DNA of 64,000 nt, from contig BJOX01000047.1 in the NCBI GenBank assembly GCA_009731375.1, forward strand, positions 38,877-102,876, in the 5' to 3' direction. This DNA comes from Paulinella micropora. Lineage: Eukaryota; Cercozoa; Imbricatea; Euglyphida. Below, piece after piece: positions 1 through 35,085 of this stretch. Each line of letters opens with the position of its first letter. The stretch's first letter is position 1. The notes under the pieces were generated by a model. It was not told the origin of the DNA and searched no databases. It saw only the letters and a program-made list of their open reading frames with translations. The position numbers were made by a program, and so were the translations under genes.

Positions 1-44
<44 letters not shown>

Positions 45-80
45 CACGCTTCTCCAGCCGCAAGACGGAATTGGTTCACC

Positions 81-130
<50 letters not shown>

Positions 131-196
131 ATATAGATATACATAATATATATACACGCATCCTGCTTCATCAATCTATCTATCTATTTTTCTCTT

Positions 197-266
<70 letters not shown>

Positions 267-361
267 ATATATATATATATTTATTTATTTATATGTATTA
301 TATATATATGTATATATATATCCATCACGCTTCTCCAGCCGCAAGACCGAATAGGGCCAAC

Positions 362-432
<71 letters not shown>

Positions 433-506
433 TATGTGTATATGTGTATATATATATACATATATATATGTATATGTGTATATATATATATATATTTATA
501 TAGAAA

Positions 507-593
<87 letters not shown>

Positions 594-645
594 TACATAT
601 ATAAAAATATATATATAGTATGTATATTATATGTTCTCTGTCTGA

Positions 646-682
<37 letters not shown>

Positions 683-792
683 CATATATATATGGGTATA
701 TATATTGTATGTATATTATATGTAATATATAGAATCTCTCTCTCTCTCTCTCTATATATATATACAGATGTATCTCTCTCTCTCTCTCTCTC

Positions 793-865
<73 letters not shown>

Positions 866-916
866 ATATATATGTATATGTATATATATATACATCTGTA
901 TATATATGTATATATT

Positions 917-950
<34 letters not shown>

Positions 951-1257
951 AATATATATATATCGTGTGTGTTTGTTCTTGTTCTCTCTGTCTGTCTGTG
1001 TGTGTGTGTGTCTCTCTCTCTCTCTCTTTTTTTTGTCTTTTTCTTCTTTTTTTTTGCATCTCTCTCTCTCTCTCTCCCTCTTTCTCTCTCTCTTTCTCTT
1101 TCTCTCTCTTTCTCTCTCTCTCTCTTTCTCTCTCTCTCGCTCTCTCTCTCTCTTTTTTTTTCTGTATTTACATGTATATTCATACTTACATATATAATTT
1201 ATATTTATATCTGTATCTATATATATATATATGTATATATATTCATATGTCTATGTA
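1..1257. repeat. Dinucleotide microsatellite block (CT, TA, GT)
   Basis: Almost pure (CT)n, (TA)n and (GT)n tracts. Two related unique segments interrupt it at about 41-84 and 326-366. Both read CTTCTCCAG followed by CCGCAAGAC and then diverge, which looks like an exon start with its acceptor plus a decayed copy. If real, it would be an upstream exon of the + strand membrane/RGS gene. No start codon context is visible, so I leave it as a hint. Confidence 0.8.
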
Positions 1258-1370
1258 CATGTTTGCTAGGCAAGAAAGCCTCTGACGCTAGTAGATTGCC
1301 TCTGACGCTAGTAGATTGCCTCTGACGCTAGTAGATTGCCTCTGACGCTAGTAGATATGCAATCGTTGCG
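1258..1370 (+). repeat. Ghost copy of the 1648 exon with a 20-bp tandem repeat
   Basis: TGTTTGCTAGGCAAGAAAGCC at 1258 matches the acceptor and start of the exon at 1648. The unit GCCTCTGACGCTAGTAGATT is then repeated about four times (1279-1357). TAG stops in the unit make it non-coding. A second ghost with the exon's 3' end lies at about 1950-2000. Confidence 0.75.
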
Positions 1371-1425
1371 TCAATATATATATATATATATATATATATA
1401 TCTATATATATATATATATATATAG

Positions 1426-1458
<33 letters not shown>

Positions 1459-1647
1459 GTGTACGTATGTATGCATGTAAGCTTATGTATGATACATATT
1501 TTTTAAAAATATTTATATTTATATTTATATTTATATTTATATTTATATTTATGTTTATATTTATATTTATATTTATATTTATATATTTATATTTATATGC
1601 AACTGTATATTTATATATAGATATATATTTGCATACATGTTTGCTAG

Positions 1648-25817
<24,170 letters not shown>

Positions 25818-25892
25818 CCACATTTTGAGGAGGTGCAGAGAAAACAATTTTCTTAGCCACGCGTGTATATATGTACATAACATTCAGTCATT

Positions 25893-25894
25893 AC

Positions 25895-25949
<55 letters not shown>

Positions 25950-25961
25950 TATTATTATTAC

Positions 25962-26024
<63 letters not shown>
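25893..26024. repeat. (ATT)n array
   Basis: About 130 bases, abutting a SINE head. Confidence 0.97.
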
Positions 26025-26132
26025 GGACACCGTGATAGCCCAGTGGTCAAGTTCTACCATCTGGGCCCTGTCGCCAGTTCGATTCCCGTCGGTGCCACCA
26101 GTATTTTCATTGAACATACCGGTCCGTCTGGA
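26025..26132 (+). mobile_element. tRNA-derived SINE, copy 8, cut by gap
   Basis: Head and start of body identical in type to the copy at 10892. The rest is lost in the 26133-26833 gap. Confidence 0.92.
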
Positions 26133-26840
26133 NNNNNNNNNNNNNNNNNNNNNNNNNNNNNNNNNNNNNNNNNNNNNNNNNNNNNNNNNNNNNNNNNNNN
26201 NNNNNNNNNNNNNNNNNNNNNNNNNNNNNNNNNNNNNNNNNNNNNNNNNNNNNNNNNNNNNNNNNNNNNNNNNNNNNNNNNNNNNNNNNNNNNNNNNNNN
26301 NNNNNNNNNNNNNNNNNNNNNNNNNNNNNNNNNNNNNNNNNNNNNNNNNNNNNNNNNNNNNNNNNNNNNNNNNNNNNNNNNNNNNNNNNNNNNNNNNNNN
26401 NNNNNNNNNNNNNNNNNNNNNNNNNNNNNNNNNNNNNNNNNNNNNNNNNNNNNNNNNNNNNNNNNNNNNNNNNNNNNNNNNNNNNNNNNNNNNNNNNNNN
26501 NNNNNNNNNNNNNNNNNNNNNNNNNNNNNNNNNNNNNNNNNNNNNNNNNNNNNNNNNNNNNNNNNNNNNNNNNNNNNNNNNNNNNNNNNNNNNNNNNNNN
26601 NNNNNNNNNNNNNNNNNNNNNNNNNNNNNNNNNNNNNNNNNNNNNNNNNNNNNNNNNNNNNNNNNNNNNNNNNNNNNNNNNNNNNNNNNNNNNNNNNNNN
26701 NNNNNNNNNNNNNNNNNNNNNNNNNNNNNNNNNNNNNNNNNNNNNNNNNNNNNNNNNNNNNNNNNNNNNNNNNNNNNNNNNNNNNNNNNNNNNNNNNNNN
26801 NNNNNNNNNNNNNNNNNNNNNNNNNNNNNNNNNGGATGGT

Positions 26841-26870
<30 letters not shown>

Positions 26871-26874
<4 letters not shown>

Positions 26875-26962
26875 CTACGCCAACCACCGCGCTGCCGACC
26901 CCGCCTCGCCGCGCTGTCGCGCTGCGAGGCGGGGTCAGCAGCGCGGGGTTGGTGTAGGGTGC
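26871..26962. repeat. Near-perfect GC-rich hairpin
   Basis: Left arm GCACCTACGCCAACCACCGC..., right arm ...GCGGGGTTGGTGTAGGGTGC. The arms are about 40 bases with a few mismatches around a short CGCGCTGTCGCGC centre. It follows a run of about 30 G at the edge of a gap. Confidence 0.85.
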
Positions 26963-27719
26963 CCCTTTGCAGTTTACAACACTTAATTTTAAACCAACAC
27001 TATAGTTTTTAACAATAATGACTTTCACTAGTACTGTAAATAAACAGAAAGTATCACTGATGTATTAATATTTCATTATTTCTTCGCAGTCTTTGGATAT
27101 CAGACTGAGCACCTTAACGACCGGCCAAAACCTTTACCGTTGATAATTCACTCTTTTTGCGGTTCATGAGATTCTCCTCTGCACGACGTTTCGGGTGACT
27201 TCACTAACTAGTTTTCGATTCCGTTCAGAAATGATTTCAAACGATTAAGTCAAAGATCTTTTTAGAAAATATTAATAATTGCCTTTCAAGTTTCCCACTC
27301 AGAATTACCTTTCCCCCCGATTTCCAGTGAAACTTTCACGCGTTGCGGTAAATCATAAGTTTGTGGACTGCTAGTGTTTGAAGTGCTCAATGTTGTGATT
27401 CCTCAGGAGCCGGACATTCATGAGGAAACAGATCCGGACTCCCGAGGAAGCTCTCAACCGACTATATTTACCCGAATCTACCCATATTAACCACTGTTCC
27501 CGTATAAGACGAGGGGGGGGGGGGGGGNNNNNNNNNNTGCCCGACGATCTTTTCTTATAACCCTATACACAGTGATGTATAGATGAGCCAGTGTAATGAT
27601 CTAGTCAAGATAATATATATATGGTTATGAGTGACCAGTTTTTATATATATACTTTGAGCCGGTTGAAAACGATAATATTAAGACCGTGGCAAGTAACCG
27701 GTACTACTTTTTACACCTG
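26963..27719. other. Unique intergenic sequence
   Basis: About 750 bases of balanced composition without simple repeats apart from a G-run at 27511. Short ORFs only. I recognise no gene or RNA. Confidence 0.5.
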
Positions 27720-28005
27720 ATAATATTACTGACGACATTCAAGAGAAAAAAAAATAATAGTTTTTCGATTTTGGTTGGAATTTTAATTTTGTGTCAGTTT
27801 TTCATTTTTGTGTCGAAAATTCAAATTTTCCAATTTAACGGTAACATTTCGCGAAAATTTACGATATTTTGCGGACGCCGAATATAGCAGTTAATTTGAA
27901 AAATTCAAATTTCCAACCAAAATGGAAATTCCAACCAAAATTAAAATTCCAACCAAAATCGAAAAACTATTTTTTTTTCTCTTGAATGTCGTCCAGTAAT
28001 ATTAA
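27720..28005. mobile_element. MITE-like foldback element, AT-rich
   Basis: Inverted repeats of about 70 bases: GACGACATTCAAGAGAAAAA and TTTTTCGATTTTGGTTGGAA on the left pair with TTCCAACCAAAATCGAAAAA and TTCTCTTGAATGTCGTC on the right. Total about 285 bases, no ORF. Confidence 0.85.
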
Positions 28006-28427
28006 ATTATCGTTAGGGCGGCTGACATTGGGAAATCGTCGTGCTCTCTGTTTCTCTGCTTTTTGTTGCTTGGCTCTGACAGTCTCCTACATTCAACTTT
28101 CCCACCGGCCATCACTGGTTTCCTTTCTTTTGCCATCGCAGAGGAAAATTAGGTTATTCTCAGAGTATTTGGATTGAGTGGATTTAGACCCCGCCTTGCA
28201 TTAAATAATGATCGGTGCCTGGTAACTGAGGAGGAAGAGTCTAATTCCGACTCAGCCGGGGCCGTTGTGACACTGGCCATTGTCCAATCAATGCATTGGT
28301 GCGTATTCAACTTTTTTTTCTTTTTTTTCCAAAGTTTTTTTTTTTTTTTTTTTTTTCACTTCAAGAGTCGGATGATAATTCGAGTCTCTTTTTGTATTAG
28401 TATATCTCTTGATACCTCTTCGGGGCC
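28006..28427. other. Unique intergenic sequence
   Basis: Non-repeat sequence with a poly-T at 28310-28355. No gene recognised. Confidence 0.5.
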
Positions 28428-28432
28428 ATTTA
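28428..28432. repeat. Target site duplication ATTTA (left)
   Basis: ATTTA flanks the element here and again at 36167-36171. Five bases is the usual size for Ty1/copia insertion. Confidence 0.85.
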
Positions 28433-28707
28433 CTTTGGGAAGCTACCCATCGACACTGGAACCTTTACCGACCCCTTTCAGGATCTATCCGGGCTACCTA
28501 GCAAGACTATCACGCAGTATGGAAACGCACTTTAATAACTCGTATAAATAAAAGAACTGACTCTTTGACTTCCACGTCACAAACTGACTAACTTAGGTAC
28601 TGGTCTGTCGCATTTTCAGTTAACATTGGTATTAATGACTGTCCGTCCTATTGACAAATCAACTATCCAAGTAACGGTGAATTATATTGAAATAGCTACG
28701 ACTAACG
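28433..28707 (-). repeat. 3' LTR of the copia element (275 bp)
   Basis: In transcription sense it runs from CGTTAGTCGTAGC to AGCTTCCCAAAG. It matches 35874-36166 apart from a few substitutions and several small indels. A TATA-like TTTATTTATACGAG lies inside. Confidence 0.92.
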
Positions 28708-29224
28708 CTCCCCCTTAGTTATTGTCAATATCATAACTACCGTCATAAGTGTCTTATCGTTCTTAAGCAAATAAAAAATTTGCGAGCGCTTCCCGTAAGG
28801 GGCATCAAAAGTCACGAAAAATTATATAAATATAGTAGAGGTGCGAGGAAACAAGTGGAAAGAAAGAAAAGCGAGCTGTATGCGATAAAATGAAGTTGTC
28901 CCACGTCCTTCGCCACCTGCCACCGAAAATGTCTGGTGATCCCGCCACCGGCCACCGAAAATGTCTGGTGATCCCGCCACCGGCCACCCCGTGTCCCGAA
29001 ACGTCACTGCGCTCACGCCCCAGCGGCCACGATCCACGGTCCGATTGCCAGCGGCCTCGATCCTACGATCCAATCTCCAACGTTAACGCGCCTCCAGCTC
29101 AACACCTATAGAAATATCACTCGCACGGCAAGGAGAAACAAGACACAAAACAAAAGTGAAACACCCATAATCATTCCGGGGTACCCGCAATGTCAACCGT
29201 AAATTTGTTGAGCAAATAATGAAA
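28708..29224 (-). other. 3' untranslated region of the copia element
   Basis: Between the RNase H end and the 3' LTR. Contains the polypurine tract at 28708-28718 and a direct repeat ACCGAAAATGTCTGGTGATC at 28923 and 28957. Confidence 0.75.
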
Positions 29225-29779
29225 CTACTCGCGCGGTAACGGTTTTGTAAGTAGATCACCTATTTGATTTTTAGTTCCTACCTTTATAAACTTAATCTCT
29301 CCATCTCTCTGAAGGTGATGAATGAAGTGTAATTCGGGAGGCAAATGTTTGGTGCGGAGTCCGGATAATCCTCTCTCACCCGCGGGAATTGTTTGCGAGT
29401 TATCCTCGAAAATTTCAACTGCACCGTTTCGCGGAATTCCGAGTTCCTGTCTGACATGACCTATTGCTAGTCCTTTTCTTATGCATTCAGCAGCAGCGTA
29501 AATTTCCGCGTCATTTGAACTAAGAGCTATTCTACTTTGTCTTTTTGAAAGCCATCCTATCGGGTCTCCTCCCCACAAGATTATATAACCCGTGCGAGAC
29601 TTACCCGTTTTTAAACAGACTTTATGAGCGGCATCAGGCCACAATCTGACCTTAGGGTAGGTCATACCCTCTTGAACGGATTTTGGCCCGTGAAATACTA
29701 AACCGCGAAAGGACTTGATTAAATAGCGTATAATTCTGCCTAACATAGCATAAGTTACTCCTTTATCTATGGTTTGCAT
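29225..29779 (-). CDS. Copia pol: RNase H region
   Basis: Reads SSNDAEIYAAAECIRKG, FEDNSQTI, RTKHLPPELHFIHHL and QIGDLLTKPLPRE, the signature blocks of the copia RNase H end (SSTEAEY, DNxSA, RTKHIDxxxHFIRE, DxxTKPL). About 185 codons, open. It is separated by stops from the upstream reverse transcriptase. Confidence 0.93.
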   Translation of the reverse strand: MQTIDKGVTYAMLGRIIRYLIKSFRGLVFHGPKSVQEGMTYPKVRLWPDAAHKVCLKTGKSRTGYIILWGGDPIGWLSKRQSRIALSSNDAEIYAAAECIRKGLAIGHVRQELGIPRNGAVEIFEDNSQTIPAGERGLSGLRTKHLPPELHFIHHLQRDGEIKFIKVGTKNQIGDLLTKPLPRE

Positions 29780-29998
29780 GACGCTTGCAGCGAAGAGCTT
29801 GTTCGATATCTGGTTTTGTCATTTTGGCTAAATAAAGCAAACGCCTACTATACTCGGAATAGACATTTTACGCAAAGCAGCATCTTCCGACATTGCTTCC
29901 GGTGTTTGGTCTACCGCAGGGGTACTGACCGGACGAGAATTTGCGTATCCTGTCTCACGTAAAATTTGCAACTGGTACTTTCTCTGGTGCAAAACGAT

Positions 29999-30586
29999 TC
30001 AGCCTTTCTCATGCACTATCTCTATACCTTTGAATTCTTTTGCGACTCCTAGCCTTTTTAGTGGGTAGTACCGTTCTAACGCAGATGCGAATTTATCATA
30101 AGCTTCTTTGCTAGGTGTGGAAAATATCACATCATCCACGTGAAATGCTCCCATTATAGCTTCTTTTATAGGTTTGTCTTTCTCTACGAACATGTATAAG
30201 TCAGAGTCTAACAACCTAAATCCTAGCTTTACTAACTTAGGGGCTAGTATGTCATGCCACCTTCTACCTGCCTGGGGCGCACCATACAACGCTCCATCAA
30301 CACGCAATATCATCCCCTCTTTGCCCTCTCTATCCATTCTATCCATTGCATCAGGTGGGTAGGCAAATACCGGATCTTGCATGCGGGCATTTAAGTAAGC
30401 ATTTTTGAAATCGATTCCGTACAGCTTATTACCATGCCAGGCAGTTAGTTTGGCAAGCATGAGCAGTGAGCGATGTGAGGCACGAGGAACAAACAATTGG
30501 TTAGGGTTAAAACTAACTCCTGGCTCTAACTTGTCTCCTCTTAAAGCTAATCTAGACTGAACAAACTTCCTTCCGTTCTCGTCCAT
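29999..30586 (-). CDS. Copia pol: reverse transcriptase region
   Basis: Contains YGIDFKNAYLNARMQDPVFA (catalytic Asp of motif A), LYGAPQAGRRWHDIL and AFHVDDVIFS. The active-site box is HVDD where copia elements usually have YVDD. 29780-29998 continues the domain in broken frames. Confidence 0.95.
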   Translation of the reverse strand: MDENGRKFVQSRLALRGDKLEPGVSFNPNQLFVPRASHRSLLMLAKLTAWHGNKLYGIDFKNAYLNARMQDPVFAYPPDAMDRMDREGKEGMILRVDGALYGAPQAGRRWHDILAPKLVKLGFRLLDSDLYMFVEKDKPIKEAIMGAFHVDDVIFSTPSKEAYDKFASALERYYPLKRLGVAKEFKGIEIVHEKG

Positions 30587-30601
30587 CTTTACTTTGTGAA
30601 C

Positions 30602-31087
30602 CTATGTGAGCCTAACTATTTTGCTAACACCAGCCTTTTTGGCTTCGCTATAGTTCACCCAGGTGTATGTCTTAAAGTCCTTAAGAGATTGTATCTCTTT
30701 CTTCATGCCCTCTAATAACTCTTTCGCTGTCAATCCCTGCTCTGCTATCTCTTTAGGCACACGAATCTTAAAATAAAGCAAAAGCTCACTTGGTTCATTC
30801 ATGCATCTATCATAACATAAAATAGCACTCTCCAACTCTCCAGCAGGCAATACGGACTCTCCCTCACTTACCTTGTACTTATTGATCTCAGAATCTAGCA
30901 TCTTCTCTAGTCTGTCCTCAAATTGAACAAAGTGAGATGGCTTAGGTTGTTTTCTAACTTTTGACCTCTCTTTGGGGGTACACTTCTGCTTCACTATGCC
31001 TGTGCGCACTTTACTGTCCCCGCCCTCTCCGTATGTCTTCTCTGCCCACTCGTCTCCCCACTCTCTTGCAAGAACTCTCACTCTCAC
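30602..31087 (-). CDS. Copia pol: linker and start of reverse transcriptase
   Basis: Ends MKKEIQSLKDFKTYTWVNYSEAK, the EMxxLxxNxTW block that opens the copia reverse transcriptase, then stops one short gap before the main RT frame. Confidence 0.8.
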   Translation of the reverse strand: MRVRVLAREWGDEWAEKTYGEGGDSKVRTGIVKQKCTPKERSKVRKQPKPSHFVQFEDRLEKMLDSEINKYKVSEGESVLPAGELESAILCYDRCMNEPSELLLYFKIRVPKEIAEQGLTAKELLEGMKKEIQSLKDFKTYTWVNYSEAKKAGVSKIVRLT

Positions 31088-31128
31088 TCCCTCTAGTTCC
31101 TGAACCTCAACTACTTTTTCTTTTCGTT

Positions 31129-31980
31129 TTAGTTCACTAATAAATGCGGTCGTGATGGTGGTTGTTGTGCTTGTGGTGGTTGTTGTTGTGCCTGTCGTCT
31201 TATTCGTTTTCCTTCTTGAACTATGTTTGCTTCTGCGATCTTGTCACTCTGCTCCCATGATCTTCCTTTACTCGGCTGCTCACTCTCTTCATATGCTCTT
31301 CTCTCATGTTGTGCTTGAGGGTCAGATGCATCTGTGAGTGCGTGTGCATGTCCTAGTCCTGTGTTGGTTGTCTGTGGGGTTGTGTCGGTGGGATGGGGTG
31401 CAGCTGTTGGTGTGGTGTCGATGTCCTGTGTTGAAAAGCTATCTTGTGTTTGTGTGTGTTTGTGATCTATGCTGACTCCCCCTGTGTCCCCTCCATACTG
31501 CCCCTGTCCTTGTTGACTATCTGACTGACTAACATCATTGACATGGTCATATGTGTCGTCATCGTCATGAGTCTGTGTCGTGTCCTCTTGTGTGTGGGTG
31601 GTGGTGACTGTGGTGGTGGTGGGTGTGGAATGTGTTTGTTCAACATCGACATCCTTACTCTCACTCTCCCCCTCAGCTACATCCTCATCCCACTTGACTG
31701 TTCTCTCTGGATGTGCTTCCTTCCCTATCACGTACGGGTTAAGCCGCACGTTTCTAACTCCTGTTATCACTTTTCTACCATCCCACACTCTATACAACTC
31801 TCTAAATAAGTCATACCCTACTAGCATAACTTTCTTTCCTCTAAACTGTCCCTTTCTACCTTTGCCTGTATACATTACCCTCATGCAACCTATCGGTCTA
31901 AGGTGTCTTAAAAACGGTTTCCTTCCCAATAACTGCTCAAATGGGGACATCCCCTTCCTAGGCCCTTGGGTGGCAGGCAA
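31129..31980 (-). CDS. Copia pol: integrase C-terminal region and Thr/His-rich linker
   Basis: SPFEQLLGRKPFLRHLRPIG and GQFRGKKVMLVGYD match the conserved TPYExWxGxKP...LRxFG...GYx part after the integrase core. A linker rich in Thr, His, Gln and Asp follows. Confidence 0.88.
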   Translation of the reverse strand: MPATQGPRKGMSPFEQLLGRKPFLRHLRPIGCMRVMYTGKGRKGQFRGKKVMLVGYDLFRELYRVWDGRKVITGVRNVRLNPYVIGKEAHPERTVKWDEDVAEGESESKDVDVEQTHSTPTTTTVTTTHTQEDTTQTHDDDDTYDHVNDVSQSDSQQGQGQYGGDTGGVSIDHKHTQTQDSFSTQDIDTTPTAAPHPTDTTPQTTNTGLGHAHALTDASDPQAQHERRAYEESEQPSKGRSWEQSDKIAEANIVQEGKRIRRQAQQQPPQAQQPPSRPHLLVN

Positions 31981-32312
31981 AATGTTATGTGAGTGGTTGC
32001 CGAATGCTCCATCTCTGCCCAGAAAGAAATGGGCAGGTGGGCATGGTAACGCATGGCTCTTGCGGCCCCAGCCGTAATGTCATTGGCTTTTTCAGCGATA
32101 GGGTTGCCATCCTTGTCCCCCGTCGCTGAAGTTTTCCAAATAAACTGACTAGGCTTCCGCCACTCAATCACTTCTTTCGGGACATCAAACTCCTGATCAC
32201 ATCTAATTTCTTGTACTTTGTTTCCTGTCTGTCTCTCATAAATTGCTACCGCCTGCTTAATGCAGTCAGTAAATTCGTTCTTATGCGCAAGATAATAATC
32301 CTTAATAAACAA
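31908..32312 (-). CDS. Copia pol: integrase core remnant
   Basis: FIKDYYLAHKNEFTDCIKQA, IRCDQEFDV and HAHLPISFWAEMEHSAT correspond to the core between the two distal catalytic acids (LRSDxGxEF, LPxxFWxEA). It overlaps the next piece in a different frame, so a frameshift lies near 31910-31980. Confidence 0.85.
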   Translation of the reverse strand: MFIKDYYLAHKNEFTDCIKQAVAIYERQTGNKVQEIRCDQEFDVPKEVIEWRKPSQFIWKTSATGDKDGNPIAEKANDITAGAARAMRYHAHLPISFWAEMEHSATTHITFCLPPKGLGRGCPHLSSYWEGNRF

Positions 32313-32701
32313 CGAGTAATCGTCCGTAACCGAAAATTTGTGTCTCTTACCGTGTATTGACCGTGCTGACCACGTTCCGGGGTCTATGTAATACTACTCC
32401 TGGCTTACTAGCTCTCTCTATCTTATTAACTTTAAACCTAGGCAACTGCTTCGCCTTACCTATCATACAAGATTCACAAAACTCTACTTTTTTCTCATCT
32501 CCTACTAGCTGCCTAATGCATTTGCCAGAGCTCTCATCTTCTTAATGCTATAGTGTCCACATGCATAATGGAACAATTCTATATCTACCTATCTAATCGC
32601 ACCAGGCTTGCAGGGATAAGACGCATACAGCGTTACCTCCCCTGTTTTGCCCTCTGCCTGTCTACGCTCCTGTCTTTCTCTCTTGGGGTTTCCCTCCCCT
32701 T
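32313..32701 (-). pseudogene. Copia pol: disrupted gag-pre-integrase region
   Basis: Lies where the GAG-pre-integrase zinc segment and integrase start are expected. No open frame of useful length remains on the - strand. ORFs on the + strand are antisense. Confidence 0.5.
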
Positions 32702-33376
32702 TTACCCCACCACACCCCTATTCTCATTCTGTGGGGGTTCATAACGCTCATTGATGTCTAATGGGGTGCCAAATTCATTGTCCCACCTATAAAGGAGGGT
32801 CGACATGAGCCTACCTCTGACAAGTACGTCTTTCTCCTGTAATCTTATGGGGTGTCTCAGTATGACCAACTGTCCATTTTGATGGATGATAGACCGGTGA
32901 TGGGTATAATCCATCCTGCCGGTTGAAGCGATATTTACGGGTAACCTGGCGTCAAGGAGCATAGGCCTTGACACTGTAATTGGTCTGCCGTGTCCATTGA
33001 TGCGCGTCACTCTCGCCGTCCCCTCCTGTCCTATCTCACACTCTCCATTACCTGTAATTAGCTTGACAGGGGGTACGGACTTGATGTCGTGTGATATTTC
33101 AGGGTTGCATGCAATGTTTCGGGACGACCCGCTATCCTGAACTATCGTGCTCTTTCTGTCTCGCCCACCTTCCCCATCTAACACTAGTGCATAGTTCTGT
33201 TTGCTGTTCTTGTGTTGTGATGGTGCTGGTGGCTGTGAGGTGTTGCTGTTTTGGGTCGGTGTTGGTGGGGATAGTGTTGTGCGTGCTGCGTGTGCTATAT
33301 ACATTCCCTCTATCGCTCTCACCACATCTGTCAAGAACTCATCTAGCACTAACTTCCCTTCACTCACTCGCTTCAC
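32702..33376 (-). CDS. Copia pol: aspartic protease region
   Basis: TIVQDSGSSRNIACNPEI carries the DSG active-site motif followed by a region like the copia protease. About 225 codons. Confidence 0.85.
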   Translation of the reverse strand: MKRVSEGKLVLDEFLTDVVRAIEGMYIAHAARTTLSPPTPTQNSNTSQPPAPSQHKNSKQNYALVLDGEGGRDRKSTIVQDSGSSRNIACNPEISHDIKSVPPVKLITGNGECEIGQEGTARVTRINGHGRPITVSRPMLLDARLPVNIASTGRMDYTHHRSIIHQNGQLVILRHPIRLQEKDVLVRGRLMSTLLYRWDNEFGTPLDINERYEPPQNENRGVVG

Positions 33377-33429
33377 CTCACCACTGCTTTCTCTAATGCA
33401 TGTTGTTGTGAGTTTTTGAGCGAGCTGTG

Positions 33430-33909
33430 CTATGTGTTTGAAAGTGATGATGGGTGGTGTGTTGGTGTGTGGTTGACCTTGGGGTGTTGGACCTGGTTGT
33501 TGTGTTGGGGTCCCCGCTGCTTCCTCTTGGCCTCCCCGGTCCCTACAGCAACACTGGGCAGTCCGGCAGATGCCGGACTCCCACTCGCATCGTGAGTCTC
33601 CTTCATATGCTTCCGTAAATATTTCCTAACATTCCCCTTTCGCGTAAATTGCAGAAATTCCGTGTCTACGTCATCATCGTCCATACATGCTGCCATAGCC
33701 ATATCATGTCTGATTTCATCAGAGCATCTAGAGTCATTTTCATCATCATATTCCTCCATCTCTTCTTCATCTTCTTCTTCCTCACTACTCTCTCTTTGCA
33801 TTGGCATGTCAGCTGTTTGCGTGACTTGTGCGGATGGTGCAGTGTGAGGTGTTTGTGTGGTGGAGGTGTGTTTTTGCGGTGGTGTCCCTAGACGCTTACT
33901 CCCCCTCAC
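33430..33909 (-). CDS. Copia element: acidic low-complexity linker ORF
   Basis: ESSEEEEDEEEMEEYDDEND is followed by basic stretches. It lies between the zinc knuckle and the protease. Copia polyproteins do not normally have this long acidic region; no function is assigned. Confidence 0.6.
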   Translation of the reverse strand: MRGSKRLGTPPQKHTSTTQTPHTAPSAQVTQTADMPMQRESSEEEEDEEEMEEYDDENDSRCSDEIRHDMAMAACMDDDDVDTEFLQFTRKGNVRKYLRKHMKETHDASGSPASAGLPSVAVGTGEAKRKQRGPQHNNQVQHPKVNHTPTHHPSSLSNT

Positions 33910-34569
33910 TTCCCCTTTCGCTCTTTTCTGCTCATTCTCTCCCTCTGTGGAGTTTGGTCGGTGAATGTGGTAGTGAGGTTGTGCGGTATGACTATGCCTC
34001 TCGCTTTTGCATCTTCTCGCAAATCTCTCTCGTCTGGATAGTAAGGGGATTTAGGAGGACGGAGGTCTGGGCTGACAGCTAGGTCAAGCAAAGGGTATTC
34101 TTTGTCTTGCTTTTTCGCGTGATACCCACAAAACAAACCATAAGCCAAACGCGCAGCATTAGGCCCCCGCTTGTCTTTCTCAACAGAGACTTGACAAGGA
34201 CTATTCTTTTTATTTTTCCCGTGACAAATAAGGGACCTCGGACTGTCTCGTGAATACCTCGCAATGGTTGCATTGTTTGAGGTGTTTTTGGGGCTGTGTT
34301 TTGACGGTGTGGGGTGGTAGTGGAAATGCCCTTGATTAACTGACTCTGAGAGCGTGAGATTGGCGTGTCGGAGGGACTCCCTCCGTCACTCTGACTAGTT
34401 TGGTTTGCTGGTAGGGGACGAACACCTGGCTCAATCTGGGGTTCCCCAGACTCGACATTCGCTCTCTCCCTACCTCTCTCTTCGTCAGGGGTTTCCCAGT
34501 TTCGTCTAGGACATCTCCCCCCATGAAAACAAGTAAAGCGTCACTGTCTGTTTCGATGTACCATTCTTG
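33910..34569 (-). CDS. Copia element: linker pieces of the polyprotein
   Basis: Three short frames (33906-34148, 34079-34273 and 34336-34524) with DLAVSPDLRPPKSPYY and DVLDETGKPLTKREV. They continue the spacer between gag and protease with at least two frame changes. Confidence 0.5.
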
Positions 34570-35085
34570 TTATTGTTCTTCCTCTCTTATGAGGTTCACA
34601 TCTTTACGAGACTTTTTGTTCTTTGTGTTGTGAGGTTTTCCTTTTTTCTTCTTATTGCCGTTTTTGTCCTCGCTCACTTGATCTTTCTTACGGGGTTTCT
34701 TTGCTGGGCAATACTTTTTCGTGTGGCCTTTCTCGTTGCATTCGTAGCAAGTGACCTTTAGCCACCACTCATCCTTCTTCTTGAACTTTATGTACTTGCC
34801 CTTACCCCCTTCGTCCTCATCTCCCTTATCACCTACCAAGAGGTTTGTCTCCCTCTTCTGCCTCGTGGGCTTTTCTGGCCTCTCTTTCCTCTCTTCTCCC
34901 TTCCAATTATCCTTTCTCCACAACGCCCACGTGTCTCTCTCACTGTCGACTAGATCGTCAAATCTAGGTCTTAGGTTGGGTGGTAGGTTGAAGTAAAGTG
35001 CTTTGAAATTCTCTCCATATGCGGGGTGTTTTGCAAGCTTAGGAAGCAGGGCTCGCATGAGGTCATCTTCATCAAATGGAATCAT
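34570..35085 (-). CDS. Copia gag, C-terminal part with CCHC zinc knuckle
   Basis: VTCYECNEKGHTKKYCPAKK is a CX2CX4HX4C zinc knuckle that binds nucleic acid in gag proteins. The frame starts at an ATG that overlaps the stop of the upstream gag frame (ATGA), so gag is split. Confidence 0.9.
   Translation of the reverse strand: MIPFDEDDLMRALLPKLAKHPAYGENFKALYFNLPPNLRPRFDDLVDSERDTWALWRKDNWKGEERKERPEKPTRQKRETNLLVGDKGDEDEGGKGKYIKFKKKDEWWLKVTCYECNEKGHTKKYCPAKKPRKKDQVSEDKNGNKKKKGKPHNTKNKKSRKDVNLIREEEQ

Noticed and set aside
1-600. Telomeric or subtelomeric repeat
   Set aside because: Only CT and TA dinucleotides; no TTAGGG-like unit is present.
33091-33419. + strand ORFs within the copia element
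   Set aside because: They are antisense shadows of the protease and linker frames.
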